Part shown: piece after piece, positions 9,851 through 20,545 of the stretch
Layout: every line of letters starts with the position of its first letter
How positions within the stretch are numbered: the first letter of the stretch is position 1
Assembly (NCBI GenBank): GCA_001887945.1
Contig: LDOQ01000282.1
Span: forward strand, 1 to 54,858
Reading direction: 5' to 3'
From: Spraguea lophii
Taxonomy: Eukaryota > Microsporidia > Spragueidae
Length of the DNA stretch: 54,858 nucleotides
Notes under the pieces: generated by a model
The model's input: only the letters and a program-made list of their open reading frames with translations
Databases searched by the model: none
Told to the model about the DNA's origin: nothing
Made by a program: the position numbers and the translations under genes

Positions 9851-10705
9851 TTATTTATTAATCCGTTTTATTATCATACCATCCTGTATTGCTGTCCCCA
9901 ACATATTATTTTCCTCATCAAATAAACTACATATTGAAAGCACTCTCTGATCACATATTCTTTTAATTTCAACTTTCACCCTTACAGTATTTTTAGGTGT
10001 ACGTAAAAAATGTATTTTATGATCTAAAGAAAGTACCATAAAATTCTTTAATACATCTGCTATACTGGCTATTTTATTTTTTTTCGCTAAAATATTCAAT
10101 GCCGGCTCCATCATAAAAAAATCTGAAATAAGTGCCAAAAGTGGTATTTTGTATTTTTTATCTAAATTTTCTTGAAATGTAAATTTATATTCTCTTACAT
10201 TTTCTTTTTGCATGCCAAATTCTATTTTTATATTGCATAATATTCTTTGCAGATTATTTATATACGCTTGCATTCCCTTACCAATTTCATTTTCAGGTTT
10301 ACTTTTTATTTTAAACATTTCTTTTATATCATAAAGCTCATTATCTTGCAATAATATATTTTTACACGTATATTCATAATCTATATTTGGTTCATCAGAA
10401 AGTAATACTTCAACAGTAGATAATAATTTATCATCCTGATATACTTCTACACCCTTGGTTATTATTTTCTTACCCCTCTTTAATTCTTTTACCAAATATT
10501 TTATATTTTTATCAACCACCGTAGGCTTATGAAAATTTATATGATAAGAAATAGGAAATAATTTCCCACCCTCCGATTCTACAGCAGCCAATAAAGACTG
10601 ACCTATTATCTGACCACCAAAAACAGGAGAACCAGGATATGCAGGCCATAAATCCATACCCTCATAAATATTATCAGTCTTACAATTCAATCGTAATAAA
10701 TCCAT
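9851..10705 (-). CDS. Acyl-CoA thioesterase II (TesB/ACOT8 family)
   Basis: A 284-residue double-hotdog enzyme that hydrolyses acyl-CoA to free fatty acid and CoA. The N-terminal hotdog shows PVFGGQIIGQSLLAA, equivalent to the conserved RVFGGQ..GQ segment. The C-terminal hotdog has SLDHKIHFLR (catalytic Asp in SLDH) and the final IQDG with the expected Gln. Fungal homologues are usually peroxisomal, but this protein ends in INK and lacks an SKL-type signal, in keeping with the absence of peroxisomes in microsporidia; it is probably cytosolic. CCCC directly precedes the ATG. Confidence 0.9.
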   Translation of the reverse strand: MDLLRLNCKTDNIYEGMDLWPAYPGSPVFGGQIIGQSLLAAVESEGGKLFPISYHINFHKPTVVDKNIKYLVKELKRGKKIITKGVEVYQDDKLLSTVEVLLSDEPNIDYEYTCKNILLQDNELYDIKEMFKIKSKPENEIGKGMQAYINNLQRILCNIKIEFGMQKENVREYKFTFQENLDKKYKIPLLALISDFFMMEPALNILAKKNKIASIADVLKNFMVLSLDHKIHFLRTPKNTVRVKVEIKRICDQRVLSICSLFDEENNMLGTAIQDGMIIKRINK

Positions 10706-11782
10706 GGGGCATATAAATTTTTTTTAGGAAATAAAATTTTTACATAAAAATGATTTAAATGAAAAATTGCTATAAAAAGTTTTTATAATAAAAATTATAA
10801 CTAAAAAGATAATATGAAAGATTATAATCAAAAGATATTGTTTGTTGGTATAAAAATATTATAAATAAAAGATGTTGTTTGTTGGTATACTAATATTATT
10901 ATAATTTATTATTATATTATAAATTATAATTTCATAATAATATAAATTTAATAAACTGTCAAATAAAAACAATTTAATAAATTATATTAATAAATGTTAA
11001 TTTATAATATAATAATAAATATAAGATATACAAATATAATTCAGAGAAAATTATTATAATTATAATAATATATTTTGATAGAATAAAAAAATAAAGAAAA
11101 GATAATTATCAATCAAATATTATTTAATATGTAAGATATTTATCTACTTCCAGTGGTCAATGTGTTTTCAATGATAAGATAACACAGATAAATCTCTATT
11201 CATTTAATATAGTAATATATTCTAAATGATAAATATCATTATTATCATTCTTATTATTATATTTATATTTATTATTTAGAACATTGATATTAAACATAAT
11301 TTTTATTTAAATTCATTTATTAAATAATTAAGAAGATTATTATATTTTTAATAGAATTAGAATATCAACTTAAATAAAAAATAAGTGGTATAATTTATTA
11401 TTTTATATTATTTATTGTAAATAAGATTGTGTATTATCATATTAATATTATCTTATAATCTATTCTTTAAATACTTTACCATCTGAAATAAAAAAATAAT
11501 ATAATAATAAAAATAATAATAAATTCTATTATTATTTTTATTATTATATTATTTTAAAAGTAATTTTACTCTCATTGGTTGTTGTATATTATATGGATGT
11601 GCTAATTTTCTATGTGATTATATAAACATATTATTATTAACTCATATCATAATTAACTTTATCAATATCTACCATACTCATATAACAATATAACCATATA
11701 ATCATAATCATAATCACATCACACCCAATATAATAACACTAACACTAATATAATCATACTTATATAATATAATTTTATCCCT
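10706..11782. other. Intergenic with a short direct repeat and a perfect 29-bp inverted repeat
   Basis: A 23-bp sequence (AAAAGATATTGTTTGTTGGTA plus TA) at 10830..10852 recurs with one change at 10867..10889. A perfect inverted repeat lies at 11493..11555. This is the divergent space between the thioesterase and the coiled-coil gene. TTATCCCT directly before the ATG at 11783 is a CCC start signal. No gene is seen. Confidence 0.6.
11493..11555. repeat. Perfect 29-bp inverted repeat with 5-nt spacer
   Basis: Left arm 11493..11521 and right arm 11527..11555 are exact reverse complements, separated by AATTC. The arms are irregular A/T sequence with a central run of five A or T, not a simple dinucleotide. 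The stem could extrude as a cruciform or fold in RNA. Confidence 0.85.
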
Positions 11783-12991
11783 ATGTCTAAATTCAACATA
11801 GATTATAAATATAAAGGAGAAATACTTATTCTTAAAGAAAAGAATAAAAAATTAGAAGAAGAGAATTTTAAATTACGTAAGAATATTTCTGAGAAATATA
11901 AAATAATTTTACAAAAAGAAAAAGAATTAAAAGAACAAATAAAAATTTATGAAATAGAAGATAAATTTAAAAGTATAGAATCTAATAAATATACTAGTGA
12001 TAGAGATAATAGAGATAATGTGATATTAGATGATAATAATATGATGCTAAGTGGTGATAGAAATAATAATAATAATAATCATATGATATTAAGCTGTGAT
12101 AGAGATAATAACAATACAATAGATAATAAAGAAGATAACAATAATATGATACTAAATAATAAGAAAATAAAATATACCAATGAAACTAATAAAGATAATC
12201 AGTATAAAGATAATTATTATAAAGATGATAATATAATACAATCTAATATTACTGTAAATAATAATATCAATAAGAGTATAGATAATATATCAACCAACAA
12301 TCATACACCTATATCAAATATATCATCAAATAAAATATCATTTAATATTTCTAATCTATCTTTATTTCATAATATAAATTATAATGAATTTATAATATAT
12401 TTTACTAAAGAAGAAATAATAGAAAATATAAAGAATATAAAAAATAATATATTAGAATATATTATATTGTTTATAGATAGAGATGATCTATACAAAGAAT
12501 TATTAAGAATATCATTACATAGTAAAATAAATATAATAGAATATATACAAATACTTAATAAAGTATATATCAATAGATATAATAGATATGATGATAAGTG
12601 TGATGGGATAGATGGTAGATATGATAGGTATAATAAGTATGATAAATATTATACGTATAGTAATACCTATAATAATACTATTCCTTATAACAATACTCCT
12701 TATAACAATAATATCTCTCATACTACTATCTCTCATACTACTATCTCTCATACTACATATAATAATAATACATATAATACATTATTAGAGATTAAAGATA
12801 TTATTACTTCTATAAAGATTATAGATTTTATAAAAGATAATTATACAAATGAAGATATTATTATTTTTATTATAAATTATATTTCTATATTAAAAAATAT
12901 ATTAGATAATAATATTATTTCTTATATTATAAATATTAATAATGGTTATTCTAAGATATTATTAAGAAAGATAGATGATATATGTATGTGA
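11783..12991 (+). CDS. Hypothetical protein, N-terminal coiled coil, Asn/Asp-rich middle
   Basis: A 402-residue protein that I do not recognise. Residues 15-65 are a charged coiled coil (KEKNKKLEEENFKLRKN). Residues 65-180 are an Asn/Asp low-complexity stretch. A helical block follows at about 195-260, then Tyr/Asn/Thr-rich sequence that includes three tandem 15-bp DNA units around 12712..12756, read as SHTTI. The C-terminal 75 residues are again helical and Ile-rich. No signal peptide is seen. TTATCCCTATG gives a clear CCC start. The 3' flank (12985..13080) contains GTATGTA and TACATAC arms that could form a hairpin. Confidence 0.65.
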   Translation: MSKFNIDYKYKGEILILKEKNKKLEEENFKLRKNISEKYKIILQKEKELKEQIKIYEIEDKFKSIESNKYTSDRDNRDNVILDDNNMMLSGDRNNNNNNHMILSCDRDNNNTIDNKEDNNNMILNNKKIKYTNETNKDNQYKDNYYKDDNIIQSNITVNNNINKSIDNISTNNHTPISNISSNKISFNISNLSLFHNINYNEFIIYFTKEEIIENIKNIKNNILEYIILFIDRDDLYKELLRISLHSKINIIEYIQILNKVYINRYNRYDDKCDGIDGRYDRYNKYDKYYTYSNTYNNTIPYNNTPYNNNISHTTISHTTISHTTYNNNTYNTLLEIKDIITSIKIIDFIKDNYTNEDIIIFIINYISILKNILDNNIISYIININNGYSKILLRKIDDICM

Positions 12992-14703
12992 GTATGTAAG
13001 TATGTAAGTTTAGTAATGTAATAGTATGTATACGTGTAGTATAAGTAGTATGTAATATACTACATACATTAAACATACTATCACTATTACTACTCATATA
13101 CATATATATTATAATAAATAATATATTTTTATATTTATTATTTTTTTTACCCTTAAGAAAAATAACAGCATAGGATTGTTTATACTTTCTATTGATTCCA
13201 TTTTTCTTACATTCATAAAAATGTTAAGAGCACATTAACTTTATAGTTCTTTTGTGTGTCAGACATTTTTTACATTTTTATATTAAAATTTTATTTATTC
13301 TTTTATTTGATTTATTATGTTTGTATTATAGTTTATGTTTGTATTGTATGTTAATATTGTATTGTATATTAGTGTTTGTATTGTATGTTAGTGTTTATTT
13401 GTAGTATAGCTTATAATATGTTAATACAATTCTTTTATAGTTTATTTGATTTATAATATCCATTTAAATTCTTCTTTGAAATATTATATTCATTTAAATT
13501 ACTATGTTCTTTGTAAAGAATATCGTTTAATAGATGTAAAATAATTATGATAAATATTAGCTTATTAAATATATAGAATATAAAATGTTATATACTAAGG
13601 ATTAAGAAGAAGAGTATAAAGAATATAGAAATTAAGAAGACTGGAGAAATAATAAGATAATTATTTATAGATAAAAAATAATTTTGTTATTAATATCAAT
13701 ATAATTTTATTATTAGTCTTTATTTATAAATTATTGATATTTATTTGTAAATAATTGTCTTGTCACATAATTTTTATATTTAAAAAAAATAATTTCCAAT
13801 TATATCAAATTGAGGAGAATATATTAAATAGAATTAAAGATAATATTATTGTTTTCTACTGTTTCTTGGAGTAACTTTAAGTGATGTATATTAATATTAT
13901 CATAAATAAATATTGGTTCTATTATTTATATTTGTTTATGACTATTATAATCGAAATATTTCTCATTCATATGTTTATTAACATTATAATAACAAGAAGT
14001 TTACTTCGTTTAAAAATATGAAATTTATATTATAAATTTTTATTTATCTTTCAAAAATATTCTTTTAAAATTAATTATGATTAAATTGTTGATTGATACC
14101 ATAATAAATTATTTTAATGTAAAATAGAAATTATCCAGTGTTTTATTAGTGTGTCATAATGATATGTGTTTATTATATTTTTATATGCATAATATTTTAC
14201 ACGTATAATATATTTATAAGTGTAATTTATGAATATATTTTTATCTCGTTAATTATTATTTTTTTTTCTTTTTCTTAAAGATATTTTCTTATTATCAAAC
14301 ATCTTTTTATTTTATCTTTAAAATATTATATATTACTACTATTATTATTAAAATACAACTATTTTATAATGTTATATGATATAGAGAGAATATTCTTCTT
14401 GATTTTTTATCATTATTATCTTTTTTCGTTTTATACTACTAATTTTTTATTCTCCTTCCCATTTATAAATTTTTCTATAACAATATAATTTATTCTCTTT
14501 TACATTTATGTTTATTTGCACTATGAAATTCAATTACTTATAATAATTATATGATAAAAAATAAATTAAAAAAACGTATTATCAATTTTTTCTTTGATTT
14601 ACATTATAAAAACATATAAAAACATATAAAAAGATTATAAAAAAATATAATATCAAAACCATCATAAACCATTATAATATTATAATAATATAAAATATTT
14701 TAT
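12992..14703. other. Long intergenic stretch with minor repeats
   Basis: Contains imperfect tandem copies of GTTTGTATTGTATGTTA between about 13318 and 13410. The rest is AT-rich with no recognisable gene, RNA or SINE copy. Such a long gap may hide a fast-evolving or very short gene that I cannot see. Confidence 0.5.
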
Positions 14704-14946
14704 TTATTTTTTCTTTTTTTCCAACTCTGCTATTACCGCCCAATGATTCTGTTCTCTATATTTTGTATTCATTATTTTATCTGGTGTTAACTGTTTTTCT
14801 AAAAAATTTTTATTTTTAGAATATGTTTTACTACTATCAGTTTTATTTATATTTTCAACAGGCTTATCGTTAAACTGTTTTATTAGGTCAGTAACTTTTT
14901 TTTGAGGATTTTCTAAGTTTTGTATCTTTTGGGAAACATTCACCAT
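14704..14946 (-). CDS. Small basic hypothetical protein
   Basis: An 80-residue Lys-rich protein starting MVNVSQKIQNLENPQKKV and ending in four lysines. The longer open frame upstream has no ATG start. CTCTACCCC immediately before the ATG at 14946 fixes the start and supports a real gene. The protein is hydrophilic, with a probable helix at residues 5-30 and a conserved-looking end (YREQNHWAVIAELEKKKK). No family recognised. Confidence 0.6.
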   Translation of the reverse strand: MVNVSQKIQNLENPQKKVTDLIKQFNDKPVENINKTDSSKTYSKNKNFLEKQLTPDKIMNTKYREQNHWAVIAELEKKKK

Positions 14947-15780
14947 GGGGTAGAGAATGAGTAGAATGAAAAAAAAGAAAAACATCAATGTTTTATTCGT
15001 GATATCAAACAATTATTGATTATAAAAGTTAAAATAGAAAATGTTATTGGTTATATAATATGGTTTAAATATTATTTGTTGTAAAAGTAGAGTTGATATT
15101 ATTGGTTATAAAAGATAAATAAAATATTATTGGATATAAAAGATAACTGAAAAAACAAATAACAAATATAACTTAAAATAGAAAATAAAAATATAATTAA
15201 TAATTATTTGATTATAATAATATTTTAATTATATTTATAAGATTATAAATTATAATAATCAAAATAATAATTGTTGTAGATTACAATCATATTTTAAAAG
15301 CTATTTTTATCTATTCTCTTAAATTTATAAAATAAATATATTATTAAGATATAATTTATAAGAAAAAGATTATATTTTATAATCATAATCTATTACTATA
15401 ATATTATACATATAATTAATTATTACATTTATAATAATTTTATATACATTTTTATCTTATAACTAAATACTTTAATAAATTTTATTATAAAATATCATTG
15501 ATAATATTAAATTAGTATATTAAACTAATATATCAGTATATAAGGTTAGGTTATACCATATACATTATAATAGTAAATATATCAATATAATAATATAATA
15601 TTATTATTATATTATCACTATCATTACCACATCTATATCACATCTACAATACACCTACAACATATCTACATTATATTACTATCCTATCACATCTATATCA
15701 TCATTATATCATATATACACTTCTGATACTGTTTTATAATGTTTTTTAAAAAACATTATTACCCACCCCCACACTCTTAA
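14947..15780. promoter_or_regulatory. Divergent intergenic region with CCC signals on both sides
   Basis: GGGG at 14947-14950 (CCCC on the minus strand) serves the leftward 80-residue gene. TTACCCACCCCCACACTC at about 15760-15777 serves the VAP gene on the right. Between them is AT-rich DNA; 15620-15740 is pyrimidine-rich with repeated CACATCTATATC-like motifs. No gene seen. Confidence 0.5.
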
Positions 15781-16236
15781 ATGATATCATCCCAAATATC
15801 TATTTCCGACAAAATAATTATAGACCCTACTACAAAAAAAGGTAATATAATTATCCATAATCGAGGACTTACTGGTTGCGCATACAAAATAAAGACTACG
15901 AATCCTAAAGGATATACTGTAAAACCAAGTATAGATATTATTCCCCCACTTGAAAATGCTACCGTAATAATATTATTAAACGATAAAATAAATAATGATG
16001 ATAAATTCATGATAGAAGTATACGAGGTAGATTGGAGAGATAAAAATTTGGATTTAAAAACATCGTTGGGTAAAGAAAGAGCACCTATAATATTATCTAA
16101 GAAATTAATGGTCGTAATAAAACAACAGCCAGCGCATAATGTGCATAGTGATATACATAGTTTGATAGATGGTGTTATGTTGGTAAGCATATTTATTAAG
16201 ATGATGGGTATTTTTAAGGCATTGGTATTTGAATAA
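15781..16236 (+). CDS. VAP/Scs2-like MSP-domain protein
   Basis: A 151-residue protein with an MSP domain (residues about 5-115) and a C-terminal hydrophobic anchor (about 125-148). The segment YKIKTTNPKGYTVKPS closely matches the FKVKTTAPKRYCVRP signature of VAMP-associated proteins, whose Lys/Thr residues bind FFAT motifs. VAPs sit in the ER membrane and tether lipid-transfer and other proteins. No coiled coil separates the MSP domain from the anchor, so it is a minimal form. The minus-strand open frame over the same bases is a shadow. Confidence 0.85.
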   Translation: MISSQISISDKIIIDPTTKKGNIIIHNRGLTGCAYKIKTTNPKGYTVKPSIDIIPPLENATVIILLNDKINNDDKFMIEVYEVDWRDKNLDLKTSLGKERAPIILSKKLMVVIKQQPAHNVHSDIHSLIDGVMLVSIFIKMMGIFKALVFE

Positions 16237-17177
16237 AAAATATTGTAAAAAAATAATTTATATTCTTTATATAATAATTATATTCTTTATTATTTATTTA
16301 TTTAATAATTATATGTATTAGTAATAGTAGTAATATGGTATTATTATTACCATATATAATAGTATAGGTATTATCTAAATAATAAGAAAATTAAAATATA
16401 ATACAATAATACAATGTATTTATTATTCTTGAATGATAATAAATGATTTTTTATTACCTTTTTAATTATATTAAAGGATTTTTTATTATTATTATTTTAT
16501 ATGGTTTTTAATTAAAAATAAAAAAGTTTTTAAAAAGAATAGAAACAGTAACATAACATAAAAATATTTCTAAATTATATTTGTACGTGTTTTCTTGGAT
16601 CTCTTTTAAAAATATTTATATATTTCTTTTGTTATTGATTCTGATATTATTTTACAATAATAAATTTCAGACAATGTTATTACTGTAATTGAATAGTATC
16701 TTGGTATCCATTTCAGATGGAACAATTATATTTGCTAGAATATATTTTTTTGTTTCTACCATAATATATTCTAATTTGAAGATTAAACTCACTCTTATTA
16801 ATAAAATAAATATTTTATCATTGGTTTATGATATAATTGATGTTGGTTAGATTCGTTTTCGTGTTATACCACATTCTAAAATTTTTTTAATAATTTTTCT
16901 TATTAATATTTTTTTCTATAATATTTTCTTTATTAATAATTTTATTCCCTTTCATTTTTACCTACCTTAATATTTTATATTTGATAATACAAATAATAAT
17001 ATTATATTTTATTATTATTAATAAAGAAATCATTTTGAATTAAGGATAAAAAAATATTATCATTATCTAATATAACATTTATAATTAAATAATATAACAT
17101 CTATAACATTCTTATATATCATTGTTATATTTAAATAAATTAAAATATTTTATTATAATTTCTTAATTACCCTTCCA
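16237..17177. other. Intergenic, possible short unrecognised coding on minus strand
   Basis: AT-rich. On the minus strand around 16760 to 16600 two short open stretches in different frames read like protein, one starting MVETKKYILAN. They are too short and disjointed to call a gene. TTACCCTTCCAATG at the right end is the start signal of the next gene. Confidence 0.35.
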
Positions 17178-18203
17178 ATGGAAAACCTTGACAAATACAT
17201 TGCAGATAACAACCATTTAGAAATACTCAACATTGACAATAAATCTATCAATCTACATAAATGCATTGCACTAATACATTTAAAAAAATATAATGAAGCA
17301 CTTACATATTGTTCTGATACTTTTGAAAAAGCTTATATTTATTATAAATTAAAAAAATATAAAAAAGCAATGAAAATATTAAAAAAAATACAAATAGAAG
17401 GAAAGAAGAAAGATATATTAATGGCACAGATTCTTTTTAAGTTGAAATATTATAATGCAGCATTAAATATTTTATATAAATATATAGATGATGAAATATA
17501 TATAAATATAATAGCAGCGGAAAGTTTGATAGAAGGAAGTAAAATATTTCAAATATCCAATAGATCTATCATCTCTAAAAGTAGTTATAACAACGAAGTA
17601 AATGGTGATGGTGATAAAAAGAGTGATAATAATGATAAGAGTGAAGATAAAATGAATGATACTATCAACAATAACGATAACATTACTACCAACCTAACTA
17701 CTACTAATAACAACAGTACTACAACCAAACTAACTACTACAACCAATATCAACTATACACTAAAAGATAAAGAATTAGAGAAAGAGAAAGAATACAATGA
17801 AACATTTAAATATTTTAACGATGAAGATAAATTTATTGCTGAATTGGAAAGTAAGAATGATAATGAATTAATAATGAATCAATTAAAAAATATAAAAGGA
17901 TTTTATAATAATTTATATTATGATATAATGAGTAATAGAGATAAAGAGATAGTAGAAGCTAATAAGGAGAAAAAGAATATAGAATGTTTATATGTTTCTT
18001 TAACTGAGATGGAAAAGAAGGAGATAAATAAAATACCTAAGCAATATAAAATATTAAGAGCGTATAAATTATTCAAAGAGAAGAAATATAATAGTGCGAT
18101 ACAAATATTAGATGGTGAGGAATGTACAATAGCAAGGGCTATAAAGTGTTTATGTGGAGAAACCAAAGATTATAAAAATATTTTAAAAGAAATAAAAAAA
18201 TAA
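17178..18203 (+). CDS. SRP72-like TPR protein
   Basis: A 341-residue protein with TPR-like helical pairs in residues 1-115 (LHKCIALIHLKKYNEALTYC, then FEKAYIYYKLKKYKKAMKIL) and again near 295-320 (YKLFKEKKYNSAIQILDG). The FEKAY-YKL-AMKIL pattern is that of signal recognition particle subunit SRP72, which binds SRP68 and SRP RNA. The middle (about 140-200) is Asn/Thr/Asp low complexity. The conserved SRP72 C-terminal RNA-binding tail is not seen, so another TPR protein remains possible. CCC lies six bases before the ATG. Confidence 0.6.
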   Translation: MENLDKYIADNNHLEILNIDNKSINLHKCIALIHLKKYNEALTYCSDTFEKAYIYYKLKKYKKAMKILKKIQIEGKKKDILMAQILFKLKYYNAALNILYKYIDDEIYINIIAAESLIEGSKIFQISNRSIISKSSYNNEVNGDGDKKSDNNDKSEDKMNDTINNNDNITTNLTTTNNNSTTTKLTTTTNINYTLKDKELEKEKEYNETFKYFNDEDKFIAELESKNDNELIMNQLKNIKGFYNNLYYDIMSNRDKEIVEANKEKKNIECLYVSLTEMEKKEINKIPKQYKILRAYKLFKEKKYNSAIQILDGEECTIARAIKCLCGETKDYKNILKEIKK

Positions 18204-18413
18204 ATATTCTTTAACTTCTATAATTTTATTTATAAAATAGTAGTAATAATAGATATGATTGTAATAACGGTAATAGATATGATAATAGTAGATATGATAG
18301 TAATATTGTTATATGATAATGATAATGTATAATAATATTGTTATTATTCTCTATCTTCGCTATTATCTTCATTATATTTCTTATTGCCATTATATTGTAT
18401 CAGAGCTATTGTG

Positions 18414-18599
18414 TTAGAGCATCCAATCCATTCTTTTTGTTCTATCTTCTTTTTTGCTATCATTTTCTCTTAATTCATTTATATATTTATTTTTATTTAT
18501 TTCTTTTTCATATTTCTCTTCTTCTGCTTTTTTTACTTGTTCTTGTGTTTTAAATCTCGATGGATGCCATTTCTTTTTACAATTAGAATTTTTGGGCAT
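18414..18599 (-). CDS. CWC25: Cwc25-like splicing factor (minimal CIR_N domain)
   Basis: A 61-residue protein with the CIR_N/Cwc25 pattern KKKWHPSRFKTQEQVKKAEEE at residues 8-28 (WHP in place of the usual SWHP/SWNP), a charged helix, and RMDWML at the very end, matching the RLxWMY motif that closes the Cwc25 N-terminal domain. Cwc25 joins the spliceosome after Prp2 acts and promotes the first step of splicing. Yeast Cwc25 is about three times longer, so only its core is kept. CACCCC directly precedes the ATG. The overlapping plus-strand open frame is a shadow. Confidence 0.75.
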   Translation of the reverse strand: MPKNSNCKKKWHPSRFKTQEQVKKAEEEKYEKEINKNKYINELRENDSKKEDRTKRMDWML

Positions 18600-18828
18600 G
18601 GGGTGAATTATTTATTATTATTAATATAATATATATTGGTTTAATGTGTAGTTATAGTTTTATTGTTGTGTTATTGTTGTGTTATTATATTTTATAATAT
18701 ATTTTTAATTATTTACATTCTATCACTTATATACAACAATTATCTTTCTGATATTATATCACTTCTACGCTTATCACTGCTACACTTATTATTTATTACC
18801 ACTTCTACGCACATTATATGTGTATAAT

Positions 18829-19875
18829 CTAATTTATGACTATGAAAGATATGAATATGAGTATAAATCCTATGATGTTAAAATATCCTTTAAATCCATG
18901 TGTTACTATTTCTATTAATGTTATTGTCGGTTGTAATAATATGCCTGTAATTTGCACGAACTGTGGTGTTTGTGATGTTATGAGTATGTAATATAATATA
19001 TTTTGTGTGAATGATAATATGGTTGCTAATATGATATGTATGATGAGTTTGGGGTTGAATGTTGGATGTGGATCTGATATGAAGATGAATGGCCAATAAA
19101 ACAATAGTGTGATCAGGCCGGTAAGGCCTATGTAATGTTTTATGAATTTTAGATTTTTGTAAAATTTTGCGTTTATTCGTTTTTTGAAAAAATTTTTAAA
19201 AATCGAAGTTTTTTTCGATTTTTGTTTTTCTATAAAATTTATTTGCAGTGATGTTGGTTTCATGCGCTTTCTTTTTGTATTGTGTATTTTTCTTTTTTCT
19301 TTGAATGGCTTTCTTTGTAATATGGGCTTTGGTTTTCTATATTCTGTACATTTTTTTATTACTACATTGTATATTCCTATGGAAAATGAACCTAAAATAC
19401 ATCCTATGATTAAAATAGATTTTTTAAAATCGTTGTAATAATTTAAAAATATTAAGAATACGCCTAACATACTTGATATGAAGGAAAATATACTTTTATT
19501 GGTATATTTTGTATTATAACACGATATTATATCTGTAAAAACAACACTTAATCCAGATATTGCTACCAATGCTACATCCGAGATATTATTTAATGCATAA
19601 TATTTTGGAAGATGCGATGTATTGAAAATAATTGTTAATAGAAATGTTATCATAAAAAATTTGCCGAAAGTATATTCAGTTTCACGTTTTAATATTTTTC
19701 TGTAATTTTTTAAATCTTTAACAATTGTTATAACTAAAATAGAATGTCCTACGTATGTTGTAAGTGCGGGAGATAATGATGTACCGCCTAAAGAATACAT
19801 ATATTTGGCATTGTAGTATGCACATAGTTCTGCAGCTATACGACCTAAAACAATAAGCGCTTCGTATAGTTTCAT
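18829..19875 (-). CDS. DMT/SLC35-like membrane transporter
   Basis: A 348-residue protein with about nine or ten hydrophobic segments, interrupted by a basic loop (roughly residues 180-240, KRKRMKPTSLQ). The first segment (LYEALIVLGRIAAELCAYY), the paired repeats of helices and the final ILLQPTITLIEIVTHG...IGFILIFISFIVI pattern fit the drug/metabolite transporter superfamily, which includes nucleotide-sugar carriers of the Golgi. The substrate cannot be read. The first ATG is at 19875; the frame extends upstream only from a TTG. No CCC signal. Confidence 0.55.
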   Translation of the reverse strand: MKLYEALIVLGRIAAELCAYYNAKYMYSLGGTSLSPALTTYVGHSILVITIVKDLKNYRKILKRETEYTFGKFFMITFLLTIIFNTSHLPKYYALNNISDVALVAISGLSVVFTDIISCYNTKYTNKSIFSFISSMLGVFLIFLNYYNDFKKSILIIGCILGSFSIGIYNVVIKKCTEYRKPKPILQRKPFKEKRKIHNTKRKRMKPTSLQINFIEKQKSKKTSIFKNFFKKRINAKFYKNLKFIKHYIGLTGLITLLFYWPFIFISDPHPTFNPKLIIHIILATILSFTQNILYYILITSQTPQFVQITGILLQPTITLIEIVTHGFKGYFNIIGFILIFISFIVIN

Positions 19876-19948
19876 ATAATAGAAAAATATTCTTTCTAAT
19901 ATTTTATATATCACCAATTAGATTAAAAGATTGGTAAAACTAAATTTT

Positions 19949-20084
19949 AGTGGTTGATGATATGATTGGATTTTAAATAACTGATAAGATTGAATTTAAA
20001 TGGTTTGCTAATGAGATTGAATTCTAAATGGTTGATGATAAGATTAGATGTTAAATGGTTTGTTAATGGAATGAATAAGAAATT
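19949..20084. repeat. Imperfect tandem repeat, about 27-bp unit, 4-5 copies
   Basis: Units of the form ATGGTTTGCTAATGAGATTG followed by AATTCTAA repeat with variation from AGTGGTTGATGATATGATTGG through AATGGTTTGTTAATGG. They lie just upstream of the SLC35-like gene. The plus-strand open frame covering them starts from TTG and is not a credible gene. Confidence 0.7.
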
Positions 20085-20269
20085 TAAAACATTGTTTATA
20101 ATCCAATCAAATAATAAAATATTTAATGAACAAAATATAAAATATTTTAAAAATAATTGTAAATTATCAAATATAAAAAAAACAGGAATTTAGAAACATT
20201 AATGATATTTTTTATGATAAAACTGATAAAAATACATTCACATATTCACACATGTTAATAAAATAAATT

Positions 20270-20545
20270 TTATTTCAATAAAAATATTGTTACTCCTGTA
20301 AAAATTAATGCTACTACACCATAACTTACATATTTTACATATTTTCCTTTTATCTTATTTGCCACACGTGTAGCATTTTTATCAAATACAAAACTCTTAA
20401 TTTTAACCTCTGTAGCTTTTTTATTTAATGTTTTAAATGTATTTTTTCTTTCGGATATATCTTTTAATATCTCTTTGTTAGCTTTTTTAAGATATTCTAA
20501 ATCTTTATGTAATTTATCTATCATACTATCTTCTGATTTCTTCAT
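20270..20545 (-). CDS. R-SNARE (synaptobrevin/VAMP-like), tail-anchored
   Basis: A 91-residue protein with one SNARE helix (about residues 15-70) and a C-terminal transmembrane anchor (73-90). ISERKNTFKTLNKKATEV aligns with the VAMP LERDQKLSELDDRADAL segment, placing Arg33 at the ionic zero layer, and the heptads continue through FDKNATRVANKIKGKYVKY. R-SNAREs on vesicles pair with three Q-SNARE helices to drive membrane fusion. There is no longin domain. No CCC signal is seen. A Bet1-type Q-SNARE is the main alternative, less likely because of the Arg. Confidence 0.75.
   Translation of the reverse strand: MKKSEDSMIDKLHKDLEYLKKANKEILKDISERKNTFKTLNKKATEVKIKSFVFDKNATRVANKIKGKYVKYVSYGVVALIFTGVTIFLLK

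Noticed and set aside
15777..16190. Minus-strand open frame of 137 codons
   Set aside because: It is the shadow of the VAP gene, whose MSP motif is clear on the plus strand.
16600..16790. Short minus-strand protein-like stretches, one starting MVETKKYILAN
   Set aside because: The readings change frame and are short; no family match. It could be a tiny spliced or broken gene, but the evidence is too weak.
19990..20193. Plus-strand open frame of 67 codons
   Set aside because: It starts from TTG and its repeats simply reflect the 27-bp tandem DNA repeat.
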